This document shows, piece after piece, positions 8,279 to 16,547 of a stretch of DNA of 64,000 nucleotides; position 1 is the first letter of the stretch, and every line of letters begins with the position of its first letter. The translations under genes were made by a program, and so were the position numbers. The notes beneath the pieces are model-generated. The model worked only from the letters and a program-made list of their open reading frames with translations. It was not told the origin of the DNA and did not search any database. This DNA is from Haloimpatiens sp042688525 (GTDB taxonomy: Bacteria; Bacillota; Clostridia; Clostridiales; Clostridiaceae). Location: the NCBI RefSeq assembly GCF_042688525.2, contig NZ_JBHWAB010000001.1, forward strand, positions 3,844,001 to 3,908,000. Reading direction: 5' to 3'.

Positions 8279-9790
8279 ATGAAAAGAAATATCTACTTAT
8301 TATTTTTAATTTCAATATTTATGTTAATTTTACAAGGTTGTAGTAAACCTAAGCTAACTACAATTGAAAAAATCTCTGCACCACAAAATAACTTAATTCC
8401 TATTAGTGGTACATGGAAAATTACAGACTATAAATCCATAAATAATTCTACAAAAAAACCTGCCAAAACTCTAGTAGGTAAAAGTGCAGAATTTGATAAA
8501 AATATGGCTGTTTTAGGTGATGAAGTATGTAAAAATCCTGAATATAAAATTAAAATAGTAAACTCAAATGATTATTTTCTATATGTACACAAAATAGATG
8601 CTAAAGATTTAGGTATCAAAAATTCAAAGATACAAGTTATATCTATAACTTCCAAAGATAAACTTTTTTATGAATTTATAAAAATAAGTGATACTGAATT
8701 GATAGTATTTCAAGATAATACCTTCTTTACATTAAATAAATCTTCTAATGATACTAATGAAATAGTAAATAAATCTCCTGAAGATTCTAAACAAAATTTT
8801 CAATCAAAAACTGATATATCTTCATCAAATTCAGGTGTATTTCTAGGAATACGTTCATCCAGTACAAACATAAGTAAAAAAAATTCAACATATAGAACTA
8901 TATGGCTTTCTGTTAAAAATAAAAAAATTGATTCATTAAAAAAATCTCCTAATTTATTTGTACCAAGGAAAAGTGGTTTTTGGGAAGTAGGCCTTACTAG
9001 AGAACATAAAAATAGTTTTACTCAAGATGTTCTTTTTGCAAACCCTATTGAAATTGAAGCTGAAAATAAATCTGGAAAAGAACTTTTAAAAGATATTAAT
9101 AATGATAATAATAAACCTATTCCTTTTGAAGAAAATATCTACAGAAACATTCTATTTATAGGAAATGATTATGTAGCTACAGAATATAGCAGCGGAAAAA
9201 ATATAAAGTCTAATATATTAAACAAATTACAAGTACTCCCTGTAGATAATATTCAAAATAATATTGGAATAAAAATATCCGATATTGCAGGAGAAAACGC
9301 TAAAACTGTATTAATTAATAGTGCAAATTCATATTTATCTTCTCAAAAAGAAGATAAAATAGAGCAATTAGAAACTATTCCAAAAGAAGAAAGTTTTACT
9401 TTAATAAGAAAAAATGGTCATTGGATAATGCGCGGAAGATTAAATTCTATAGATCCTGAAAATATTTATAATTTTGCAGATTTTAATATAAATCTTTTTC
9501 CTCCAAAGAAGATGTTAAATTATGATGAACTTTATGTTTCCTGGAATCAAGTTAAATCGAAAGTTCCAAATGCATTAGACATATATACTTCTCCAAACAA
9601 AGATATATCTCTTGTTGTTTGTAAAAATACTATTTATGTTTATGCATTAAATAATGGTTTATTATCATCTAATCCTATAAAAACTATAAGTTTAAAAGAA
9701 AATGAATCTATTATAATGGCTGAATGGGCTACTGGAAATTATGTTGAAAAATGGGAAGAAGCTTTTAAAAATTCATTGAAACAAAAATAA
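8279..9790 (+). CDS. Putative lipoprotein of unknown function
   Basis: A 503-residue protein with a lipoprotein signal: KR, a hydrophobic stretch and lipobox LQGC with Cys21. GAGAGG lies seven bases before the ATG. The gene follows the histidine kinase by 54 bases and is probably in the same operon. The sequence is rich in Lys, Asn and Ser, with a low-complexity Asn/Ser region around residues 155-205, and shows no enzymatic motif I recognise. By context it may be an envelope sensor or target of the two-component system. A bidirectional terminator follows directly. Confidence 0.8.
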   Translation: MKRNIYLLFLISIFMLILQGCSKPKLTTIEKISAPQNNLIPISGTWKITDYKSINNSTKKPAKTLVGKSAEFDKNMAVLGDEVCKNPEYKIKIVNSNDYFLYVHKIDAKDLGIKNSKIQVISITSKDKLFYEFIKISDTELIVFQDNTFFTLNKSSNDTNEIVNKSPEDSKQNFQSKTDISSSNSGVFLGIRSSSTNISKKNSTYRTIWLSVKNKKIDSLKKSPNLFVPRKSGFWEVGLTREHKNSFTQDVLFANPIEIEAENKSGKELLKDINNDNNKPIPFEENIYRNILFIGNDYVATEYSSGKNIKSNILNKLQVLPVDNIQNNIGIKISDIAGENAKTVLINSANSYLSSQKEDKIEQLETIPKEESFTLIRKNGHWIMRGRLNSIDPENIYNFADFNINLFPPKKMLNYDELYVSWNQVKSKVPNALDIYTSPNKDISLVVCKNTIYVYALNNGLLSSNPIKTISLKENESIIMAEWATGNYVEKWEEAFKNSLKQK

Positions 9791-9818
9791 AAAATGCGAT
9801 TAATATCGCATTTTTTAT
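9789..9818. terminator. Bidirectional terminator
   Basis: Stem AAAATGCGAT / ATCGCATTTT with a TAAT loop, T-rich on both strands. It serves the plus-strand lipoprotein gene and the minus-strand cobyric acid synthase gene, whose stops flank it. Confidence 0.85.
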
Positions 9819-9821
9819 TTT

Positions 9822-11354
9822 TTACTTATGTTTAAGTCCTATTATTTCATATATATTTTTTATATCCAAACTGTTTCTAACTAAATCTGCAAGCTTATCT
9901 ATTTCTTTTTCTCTTAAACTTTCATATTCTGTAATTGGTTTTAACTCAAGTCCTTTTTTTCTTCTTAATGAATTTACAACATACTCTCTAAAACCTATTC
10001 CGTCAAGAACTCCATGAATATATGTACCTAAAACATTACCTTTATCATTTATAGCTCCATCATACACCTGTACGTCTTTTTCATTTCTTTGCTTTATATT
10101 GAATAGTGGTGTACATTTTTCTCCATATTCACTTATACCCATATGTATTTCATATCCATATACTGATTTATCCTTTATATTTACATTCTTATCTTCATCA
10201 CTTATATTATTAAATCCTTTTACTTCCTCTAACAATTCTGCTTTAACTCTAGTTGTAACCTTTTCTTTTTCAAAAGTGGTACACATATCTAAAAGTCCTA
10301 TACCTTCAATTTCTTGTAAACCAGTTTCCACACCATACGGATCTTTCAATGTTTTTCCAAGTATTTGATATCCGCCACATATACCTATTACCATACCTGT
10401 TTTACTATATTCCTTAATACATTTTTCAATACCATTTTTTCTTAATGATACTAAATCTTCTATTGTATTTTTACTTCCTGGAATTATCAAAAGGTCGGGA
10501 TTACCAAATTCTTCTTTAGTCTCTATAAATCTTACTGATACATCTTCCTCATTTTTTAAAGCATCTAAATCCGTAAAATTAGATATGTGTGGAAGCTTTA
10601 TCACTGCTACATCTATTGGAGCTGTTATTTCCTTATTAAAGCTTACTGCGCCATCTTCATCCTCTAAAGCTAATTTAAAATAAGGTACAACTCCTAAACA
10701 AGGCCTTTTTATTATATCCTCAAGCATATCAAGCCCTGGTTTTAAAATATTTACATCCCCTCTAAACTTATTTATAACAGTACCTTTAACCCTTTTTCGC
10801 TCTTCTTCTGTTAATAAAATCATAGTTCCTGCTAATGAAGCAAAAACTCCTCCTTTATCAATATCTCCAACTAATATCACAGGAGCATCTATTAGCTCTG
10901 CCATTCCCATATTAACTATATCTCTATCTCTTAAATTAATTTCAGCTGGACTTCCAGCTCCTTCCATTACAACTATATCAAATTCATTTTCTAATTTATT
11001 AAAATGTTCTTTCAGCATATCCTTAAATTCTAATTTCATATTATGATATTCCATAGCAGTACTATTTCCATAAACTTTTCCATTAACTATGATCTGACAT
11101 TTCTTATCAGAAGTAGGTTTTAATAAAATAGGATTCATATATACTTCTGGTTCTAATCCTGCTGCATAAGCTTGAAGAACTTGAGCTCGTCCCATTTCCT
11201 TACCATCTAATGTTATATAAGAATTTAAAGACATATTTTGAGACTTAAAAGGGCATACTTTGTACCCATCTTGTTTAAATATTCTACATAAAGCTGCTAC
11301 AAGTATACTTTTACCAACAGAAGAAGCTGTTCCTTGAACCATTATTTTTGCCAT
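9822..11354 (-). CDS. cobQ: Cobyric acid synthase
   Basis: A 510-residue amidotransferase that amidates cobyrinic acid a,c-diamide side chains in cobalamin synthesis. The N-terminal ATP-binding part has VQGTASSVGKS near residues 5-15; the C-terminal glutaminase part has GICGGYQ with its nucleophilic cysteine near residue 330 and HGV near the C-terminus. The second in-frame ATG (11354) was chosen because GAGAGGGG sits nine to ten bases upstream; the ATG nine bases earlier abuts the Shine-Dalgarno. It is isolated here: no other cob or cbi genes flank it and no riboswitch is seen in front. Confidence 0.92.
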   Translation of the reverse strand: MAKIMVQGTASSVGKSILVAALCRIFKQDGYKVCPFKSQNMSLNSYITLDGKEMGRAQVLQAYAAGLEPEVYMNPILLKPTSDKKCQIIVNGKVYGNSTAMEYHNMKLEFKDMLKEHFNKLENEFDIVVMEGAGSPAEINLRDRDIVNMGMAELIDAPVILVGDIDKGGVFASLAGTMILLTEEERKRVKGTVINKFRGDVNILKPGLDMLEDIIKRPCLGVVPYFKLALEDEDGAVSFNKEITAPIDVAVIKLPHISNFTDLDALKNEEDVSVRFIETKEEFGNPDLLIIPGSKNTIEDLVSLRKNGIEKCIKEYSKTGMVIGICGGYQILGKTLKDPYGVETGLQEIEGIGLLDMCTTFEKEKVTTRVKAELLEEVKGFNNISDEDKNVNIKDKSVYGYEIHMGISEYGEKCTPLFNIKQRNEKDVQVYDGAINDKGNVLGTYIHGVLDGIGFREYVVNSLRRKKGLELKPITEYESLREKEIDKLADLVRNSLDIKNIYEIIGLKHK

Positions 11355-11454
11355 ATAAGTCATTCCCCTCTCTATATCTTACTACAAATTTAATTTCAGT
11401 TTATTACACTTATATTTTAGTGTCAACGAATACAATCATAATCTTTTACAATAA

Positions 11455-11482
11455 TTTTCCGAAGCTTTGCTTCGGAAAATTA
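11455..11482 (-). terminator. Terminator hairpin after the patatin-like gene
   Basis: Near-perfect stem TTTTCCGAAG / CTTCGGAAAA with a short loop. It directly follows the patatin gene stop on the minus strand. The T run is weak, so it may be a partial terminator. Confidence 0.6.
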
Positions 11483-12481
11483 TCTTTTCTTAAAAAAATA
11501 CTTTATACCTTTCTTTTTTCTATACTCTCTAACATACTTATCAAAATCCCACTTGTTAATAAAATTTGATGCAGCTAAATAACCCGATTTAAATAGTTTT
11601 AAACTCTTTTCCCTAGAAATATTAAATTCTGTAGAGTTTACATCCACAACTGGTATAAAAACCGTTCTTTCTTTATCTTCATTGCTGATTTCATTTACCG
11701 TTGAGTACTGAGTCATTGTATCTGCAATATCAAATAAAAATGACATAGGGTCTATTTCCCCTTTAGATGTACAACTTTCATTGTACCCTTTATTATCAAA
11801 TTTAAAACCTATGGTTGGCCATCTTGGAATTCCTTCTACATCAAATATGTTTAATGGATAGTTACAAGTAACTCCACCATCTACAACATAACTAATACCC
11901 TCTTCATGTTGAAATTCAACAGGTTTAAAATAAAAAGGAATACTTATGCTCATTCTGATGGCTTTAGCTATTTCAAACTCCATAGGATCTATAGAATAAT
12001 ATGTTAAATCATCTGGAAAAATTAACTTCTTTTTCATTGTTATATCTGACGCTACTACTTTCAGCTTATATTCACCATTTTCATATACATCTTTAAATTT
12101 AGATATGCCTTTATTTTTTAATAATTCCCTAATCCAACTTTCAAAATATTCACCTGAATACATACCCTTTTCTTTAAAAAGTCCTAAAGCTGTTCCTACA
12201 ACAGGAATTCTCTGCATTTTGTCCTTATCTAAAAATTTAATAAAATCTAACTCTACTAATATTTTTTCTAATTCCTTTGAATTATATCCTGCTATTATAA
12301 GAGCTGCTATTACTGCTCCTACAGAGGCCCCCGCTGCTCTCTGCCATTTATAATTATTTTTTTCAAAACATCTAAGCGCTCCAATAATACCTATTCCTCT
12401 TATACCTCCCCCTTCAAACACCGCATCTGCCCTAATAAAATTTTCCTTTTTTCTTTTATGCTCGGATTTATGTTTAAACAT
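11480..12481 (-). CDS. Patatin-like phospholipase
   Basis: A 333-residue serine acyl hydrolase. The oxyanion glycine loop EGGGIRGIG is at residues 23-31, the nucleophile elbow GASVG gives Ser53, and the catalytic aspartate lies in VDGGVTCNYP near residue 208. These are the patatin dyad motifs. There is no signal peptide, so it is probably cytoplasmic or membrane-associated, acting on phospholipids or acylglycerols. An ATG at 12481 with an upstream AAGGGAGGA supports the start. It seems to be a single-gene unit with a long inverted repeat (12633-12677) upstream. Confidence 0.9.
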   Translation of the reverse strand: MFKHKSEHKRKKENFIRADAVFEGGGIRGIGIIGALRCFEKNNYKWQRAAGASVGAVIAALIIAGYNSKELEKILVELDFIKFLDKDKMQRIPVVGTALGLFKEKGMYSGEYFESWIRELLKNKGISKFKDVYENGEYKLKVVASDITMKKKLIFPDDLTYYSIDPMEFEIAKAIRMSISIPFYFKPVEFQHEEGISYVVDGGVTCNYPLNIFDVEGIPRWPTIGFKFDNKGYNESCTSKGEIDPMSFLFDIADTMTQYSTVNEISNEDKERTVFIPVVDVNSTEFNISREKSLKLFKSGYLAASNFINKWDFDKYVREYRKKKGIKYFFKKR

Positions 12482-12632
12482 ATAAATTCCTCCCTTTATA
12501 CCTTAAAATTCTCTTTAATACACCCTTTACCTTATAGTTTATTGATTGAGTCTACAACTGTTTTACTAAATTTTATTATATAGTGTCCCATATATTACCT
12601 TTATTATACCAAATTTATTTTCTTATTAATTC

Positions 12633-12677
12633 AACTTTATCATAATAAAATATGGTATATTTTGTTATGATAAAGTT
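12633..12677. repeat. Long inverted repeat
   Basis: A 20-base arm (AACTTTATCATAATAAAATA) and its near-perfect reverse complement, separated by about five bases. It lies between the patatin gene start and the nadC terminator and has no T run. It may be an mRNA 5' hairpin for the patatin gene, an operator, or a small mobile remnant. Confidence 0.6.
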
Positions 12678-12729
12678 CTTTGTAATATACACCATACACC
12701 TTCTACATATTTTAGTATTAAGTATAACT

Positions 12730-12772
12730 AAAAACAGCTGATTTACCATAATATTAGGTAAAATCAGCTGTC
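12730..12772 (-). terminator. Terminator of the nad operon
   Basis: Stem ACAGCTGATTTTACC / GGTAAATCAGCTGT read on the minus strand, followed by TTTTT, just after the nadC stop. Confidence 0.85.
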
Positions 12773-12776
12773 TAAT

Positions 12777-13613
12777 TTATATATTTCTTAGATTTTTTAA
12801 ACTTATATCCAAAGCCTTTACAGAATGGGTAAGGCTTCCAACAGATATATAATCTACTCCAGTGCTTGCTACTTCTTTAATACTATTTATATTCATATTT
12901 CCTGAAGCTTCTATAATAGCTCTATTATTAATGAGTTCTACTGCTTTTTTCATAGTATAAATATCCATGTTATCAAGCATTATAATATCTGCTTCCGCCT
13001 GTAGTGCTTCTTTAACTTGATCTAAACTTTCTACTTCTACTTCAACTTTTCTAACAAAAGGACTATACTTCCTTACTTTTAAAATAGCTTCTTTTATATT
13101 ACCTGCTGCACTTATATGATTATCTTTTATTAAAATACCATCAGATAAATTATATCTGTGATTAACTCCTCCTCCTACTTTAACAGCATATTTTTCTAAA
13201 ACTCTTAAATTGGGAGTTGTTTTCCTAGTATCTAAAATCTTAGTATTTGTGCCTTCCAATTGTTTTACAAACTTATTAGTTAAAGTAGCTATACCACTCA
13301 TCCTTTGAATCAAATTAAGAGCTACTCTTTCGCCTGTTAATATATTTACTGCTTTACCGCTTACTTTACCTATTATATCTCCTTTATTTACTTCTTCTCC
13401 ATCTTTAATGAAACTATTTACTTCTACGTCTCCTAGAATTTGAAATACTCTTTTAAAAACATCAAGACCAGCAATTATTCCATTCTCTTTAGCTATTAAG
13501 TCTACACTGCATAAATTTTGTTTATCTATTATAGCCTCTGTGGTTATATCTCCATATGAACCATCTTCTACTAAAGCTCCTTTAATAATTTTATCTACAA
13601 CTAGCCAGTTCAT
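12777..13613 (-). CDS. nadC: Nicotinate-nucleotide pyrophosphorylase (carboxylating)
   Basis: A 278-residue quinolinate phosphoribosyltransferase, the last step to nicotinate mononucleotide in de novo NAD synthesis. Family landmarks are EDGSYGDITTEAI near the N-terminus, the TRKTTPNLR motif with the substrate-binding Arg/Lys residues, KVGGGVNHRYNLSDGILIKDNH, and IMLDNM followed by IEASGN. The ATG at 13613 has GGGGG nine bases upstream and overlaps the nadB end by 23 bases. An ATG 11 codons earlier has no ribosome binding site. Confidence 0.95.
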   Translation of the reverse strand: MNWLVVDKIIKGALVEDGSYGDITTEAIIDKQNLCSVDLIAKENGIIAGLDVFKRVFQILGDVEVNSFIKDGEEVNKGDIIGKVSGKAVNILTGERVALNLIQRMSGIATLTNKFVKQLEGTNTKILDTRKTTPNLRVLEKYAVKVGGGVNHRYNLSDGILIKDNHISAAGNIKEAILKVRKYSPFVRKVEVEVESLDQVKEALQAEADIIMLDNMDIYTMKKAVELINNRAIIEASGNMNINSIKEVASTGVDYISVGSLTHSVKALDISLKNLRNI

Positions 13614-14895
13614 GTTTTTTATCCCCCAATACTTTATTAAACTCATAAAATACTATTTTTTTATTTAATTTTAGCTCTTCTTTTACTTGCTCTAATGATA
13701 TATTTTTATTTACACTTTTTACTTGAATTTTATCTACATATTTATTAATATAACTTGCCACTCTTCTAGAAAAAACTAATCCTTCTAAAAGAGAATTACT
13801 TGCCAGTCTGTTAGCACCATGTACTCCAGTACAACTTACTTCCCCACAAGCAAATAAATTTTTCATAGATGTCCTTCCAAACTTATCAACTTCAATTCCT
13901 CCCATGAAATAATGTTGAACCGGAGTTACAGGAATTTTTCCTTCAGTTATATCTATTCCTCTTTCTAAACATCCTTCGTATATACTTGGAAATCTATTTA
14001 TTATAAACTCTTTACTCATACTTGAAATATCTAAATATACATACTCAGAATCAGTTTTTCTTTGTTCCTCTAAAATAGCTCTAGAAACAACATCCCTAGG
14101 TAGTAATTCATCTATAAATCTACTGCCATGAACATTTATCAATTTTGCTCCTTCACCTCTTACTGACTCTGATATTAGAAATCTTCTTCCTTTTGAACTT
14201 TTTTCGTATAATCCTGTAGGGTGAAATTGTATATAATTTAAATTTTTTACCTTTATATTATTCTTTACTGCAATAGCTATTCCATCACCAGTAATAACCT
14301 TTTGATTTGTGGAGTTTTTAAATATTGCACCAATACCACCAGTAGCCATTATAATTACTTTAGATTTTACTTTTACTACTGCATTATTTTTTAACACTAT
14401 TCCACCAACTGCTCTGTTACCACAAGTTACTAAATCTACTAAACAACTGTTTTCTATTATTTCAATGTTATTTTGCTTTAGTACAGTATCATACAACACT
14501 TCAAAAACTCTTTTGCCAGTATGATCTTTAAAATGAACTATTCTATTTACTCTATGTGCTCCCTCTCTTGTATAATCAAATTCTTCTTGATTTTTATCAA
14601 AATTTACACCTAAATTTTCAAGTTTAAGAATATTCTCTATTGACTCTTTTGCTAAAATTCTAACTATATTTTCATCATTTTTAAATTTTCCTGCTTTTAA
14701 TGTATCTTCTACGAATGGCTCAATATCATTTTTGTTTAAAGCTGTAGAAATGCCACCTTGAGCAAGATAAGTATTACATTCGTCAGCTTTAGATTTACAA
14801 AGTACTGTAACTTTAATGTCTTTTCTTAAATTTAATGCTGCATATAAACCTGCTACTCCACTGCCTATTATCAAAACGTCTGTATTTATATACAT
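13591..14895 (-). CDS. nadB: L-aspartate oxidase
   Basis: A 434-residue FAD enzyme that converts L-aspartate to iminoaspartate, the substrate for NadA. It has the FAD motif IIGSGVAGLYAAL near the N-terminus, YLAQGGIS, HRVNRIVHFKDHTG and the FAD-contacting LFACGEVSCTGVHGANRLASNSLLE in pieces near residues 345-370. It is shorter than the roughly 530-residue E. coli NadB because the C-terminal helical domain is reduced, which is common in clostridia. In an anaerobe the electron acceptor is presumably fumarate or another non-oxygen acceptor. It lies four bases after nadA. Confidence 0.95.
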   Translation of the reverse strand: MYINTDVLIIGSGVAGLYAALNLRKDIKVTVLCKSKADECNTYLAQGGISTALNKNDIEPFVEDTLKAGKFKNDENIVRILAKESIENILKLENLGVNFDKNQEEFDYTREGAHRVNRIVHFKDHTGKRVFEVLYDTVLKQNNIEIIENSCLVDLVTCGNRAVGGIVLKNNAVVKVKSKVIIMATGGIGAIFKNSTNQKVITGDGIAIAVKNNIKVKNLNYIQFHPTGLYEKSSKGRRFLISESVRGEGAKLINVHGSRFIDELLPRDVVSRAILEEQRKTDSEYVYLDISSMSKEFIINRFPSIYEGCLERGIDITEGKIPVTPVQHYFMGGIEVDKFGRTSMKNLFACGEVSCTGVHGANRLASNSLLEGLVFSRRVASYINKYVDKIQVKSVNKNISLEQVKEELKLNKKIVFYEFNKVLGDKKHELASCR

Positions 14896-14899
14896 TTTT

Positions 14900-15802
14900 T
14901 CACCTTCCTAAAATCAACATATTTTCAAGTGAATTTTTAGCTTTATTTATTACGTCTTCATTTAAATTTATCTCATATTTCATATCTATTAAACTTTCAT
15001 AAACACTTTTTAAAGTAGTTTTCTTCATATTCACACAAGTCATGGATTCTATAGGTATAATCTTTTTTCTTTTACTTAATTTTCCCATTTCATGGATAAC
15101 GCCTTTTTCTGTAACTACTATATATTTTTCAAAATCAGTATCATTAAAATAGTTTATTATTTGCCCTGTACTTCCAATAAAATCTGCTAAATTTCTAACC
15201 TCATTGCTGCACTCAGGATGAACTAATATCTTTGCACCCTTATATTTATTTTTTACATCTAAAACATCCTTACTTTCTACTCTATAATGTACACAACAAA
15301 AACCATTCCATAATATTATTTTTTTATGTGGTACTTGTTTTTGTACATATTGTCCTAAATTTTCATCTGGTAAAAATATAATTTCTTCCCCATCTAAATT
15401 TTCAACTATTTTTACTGCATTAGAAGATGTGCAACATACATCAGAAACAGATTTAACTTCTGCAGTAGAATTTATATAACAAACTACTTTAGCATTTGGA
15501 TATTTTTTCTTAATTTCTTCTACATCTTTAGCATTGGCCATAGCTGCCATAGGACATAATGCTTCATGCTCTGTAAGTAACACTTTTTTTTGCGGTGAAA
15601 GTATCTTTGCACTTTCTGCCATAAATTTAACTCCGCAAAATACAATTACATCCTGACTACAATTTTTAGCTGCTCTACTTAAATAAAAAGAATCTCCTAC
15701 TTTATCTGCTATATCCTTAACTTCATCTCTTTGGTAATAGTGAGCTAATACTATTGCATTTTTTTCTTCCTTTAACCTTAATATTTCTTTCTTTAAATCC
15801 AT
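14900..15802 (-). CDS. nadA: Quinolinate synthase
   Basis: A 300-residue [4Fe-4S] enzyme that condenses iminoaspartate with dihydroxyacetone phosphate to quinolinate. The N-terminal AHYYQRDEV motif and the three conserved cluster cysteines are visible: Cys83 (ALCPMA), Cys169 or 170 (GFCCVH) and Cys256 (MTCVNMK). First gene of the nadA-nadB-nadC operon, with AAAAGGGG before its ATG. The consensus promoter and an overlapping palindrome upstream suggest repression when niacin or NAD is plentiful. Confidence 0.96.
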   Translation of the reverse strand: MDLKKEILRLKEEKNAIVLAHYYQRDEVKDIADKVGDSFYLSRAAKNCSQDVIVFCGVKFMAESAKILSPQKKVLLTEHEALCPMAAMANAKDVEEIKKKYPNAKVVCYINSTAEVKSVSDVCCTSSNAVKIVENLDGEEIIFLPDENLGQYVQKQVPHKKIILWNGFCCVHYRVESKDVLDVKNKYKGAKILVHPECSNEVRNLADFIGSTGQIINYFNDTDFEKYIVVTEKGVIHEMGKLSKRKKIIPIESMTCVNMKKTTLKSVYESLIDMKYEINLNEDVINKAKNSLENMLILGR

Positions 15803-15832
15803 AACTTTTATCCCCTTTTATAGAGTATTCTT

Positions 15833-15844
15833 GTGTATATACAC
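15833..15844. promoter_or_regulatory. Candidate niacin-repressor operator
   Basis: Perfect 12-bp palindrome GTGTATATACAC beginning about nine bases after the nadA -10 box, at the expected transcription start. NiaR-type (3H domain) repressors control nadABC in many Firmicutes, so this is a candidate site; no regulator gene is in the window. Confidence 0.45.
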
Positions 15845-15852
15845 CTGTAAAT

Positions 15853-15881
15853 ACTATAACACTTATTTTGTATAGTATCAA
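15853..15881 (-). promoter_or_regulatory. nadABC promoter
   Basis: Minus-strand TTGATA (15876-15881), 17-base spacer, TATAGT (15853-15858), about 50 bases upstream of the nadA ATG. Confidence 0.75.
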
Positions 15882-16098
15882 TAGAATATTCTTCTATTTA
15901 TGCCTATAATATTTCAATAATTTACAATTTTAAATTATTTTTCATTTTATATAGGTAATATGTGTTGAATTAAACATTTTATTGTAATATCATGTATGTA
16001 TAAGAAGTAACTATTTACAACTTATGTACATTTAAATTGTTTTAATTTTCTTATTTCATTTAAGAAAATAAATTTCTTTACAGAAAAGAGGTTTGGTT

Positions 16099-16527
16099 AT
16101 GGACACATCAAAAGTAAAAGAACTATTAAATCAAATTAACAGTATTTTAGAAGTAGATAGTGTAGGTATGCATGAAATATATGATAATAGACTTCATCCT
16201 GTCTACACTACAGACAATCCTTTTTGCAGTGTAGAACAATGGAAATCTAAACATGCAAAATTTAAAGTTAAGGTTTCTGAAGAACCATCTTTAAAAAGAA
16301 TTATGAATAAAGAAATTGTTTGTATAGAAGATACTTCCAGCAATCCCGAATCTTCTAAAGAATTCTTTGAATTTGGAATTAAAAGTTTAGTAGTTTTTCC
16401 TATGATTAAAAATAATAAAGTAATAGGATTAGTTACTTGTATATCCATAAGTAAACAAAAAACTTTTAAAAAAGAAAAAATCGTACAAGCTGAAAATAAA
16501 ATAAAAGAATTTTGTGAAACATTATAA
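16099..16527 (+). CDS. GAF domain protein
   Basis: A 142-residue single GAF domain protein. The segment KSLVVFPMIKNNKVIGLVTC is the typical GAF C-terminal strand pair, and the N-terminal helix and middle fit the fold. The ATG at 16099 has AAGAGG seven bases upstream; a TTG two codons earlier is less likely. It ends 20 bases before the thiamine-diphosphate enzyme gene and shares its promoter. GAF domains bind small molecules or act as redox sensors (fRMsr-like members exist), so it may tune or sense the substrate of the downstream enzyme. Ligand unknown. Confidence 0.85.
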   Translation: MDTSKVKELLNQINSILEVDSVGMHEIYDNRLHPVYTTDNPFCSVEQWKSKHAKFKVKVSEEPSLKRIMNKEIVCIEDTSSNPESSKEFFEFGIKSLVVFPMIKNNKVIGLVTCISISKQKTFKKEKIVQAENKIKEFCETL

Positions 16528-16547
16528 TATTTTTGGAGGTAATAACG

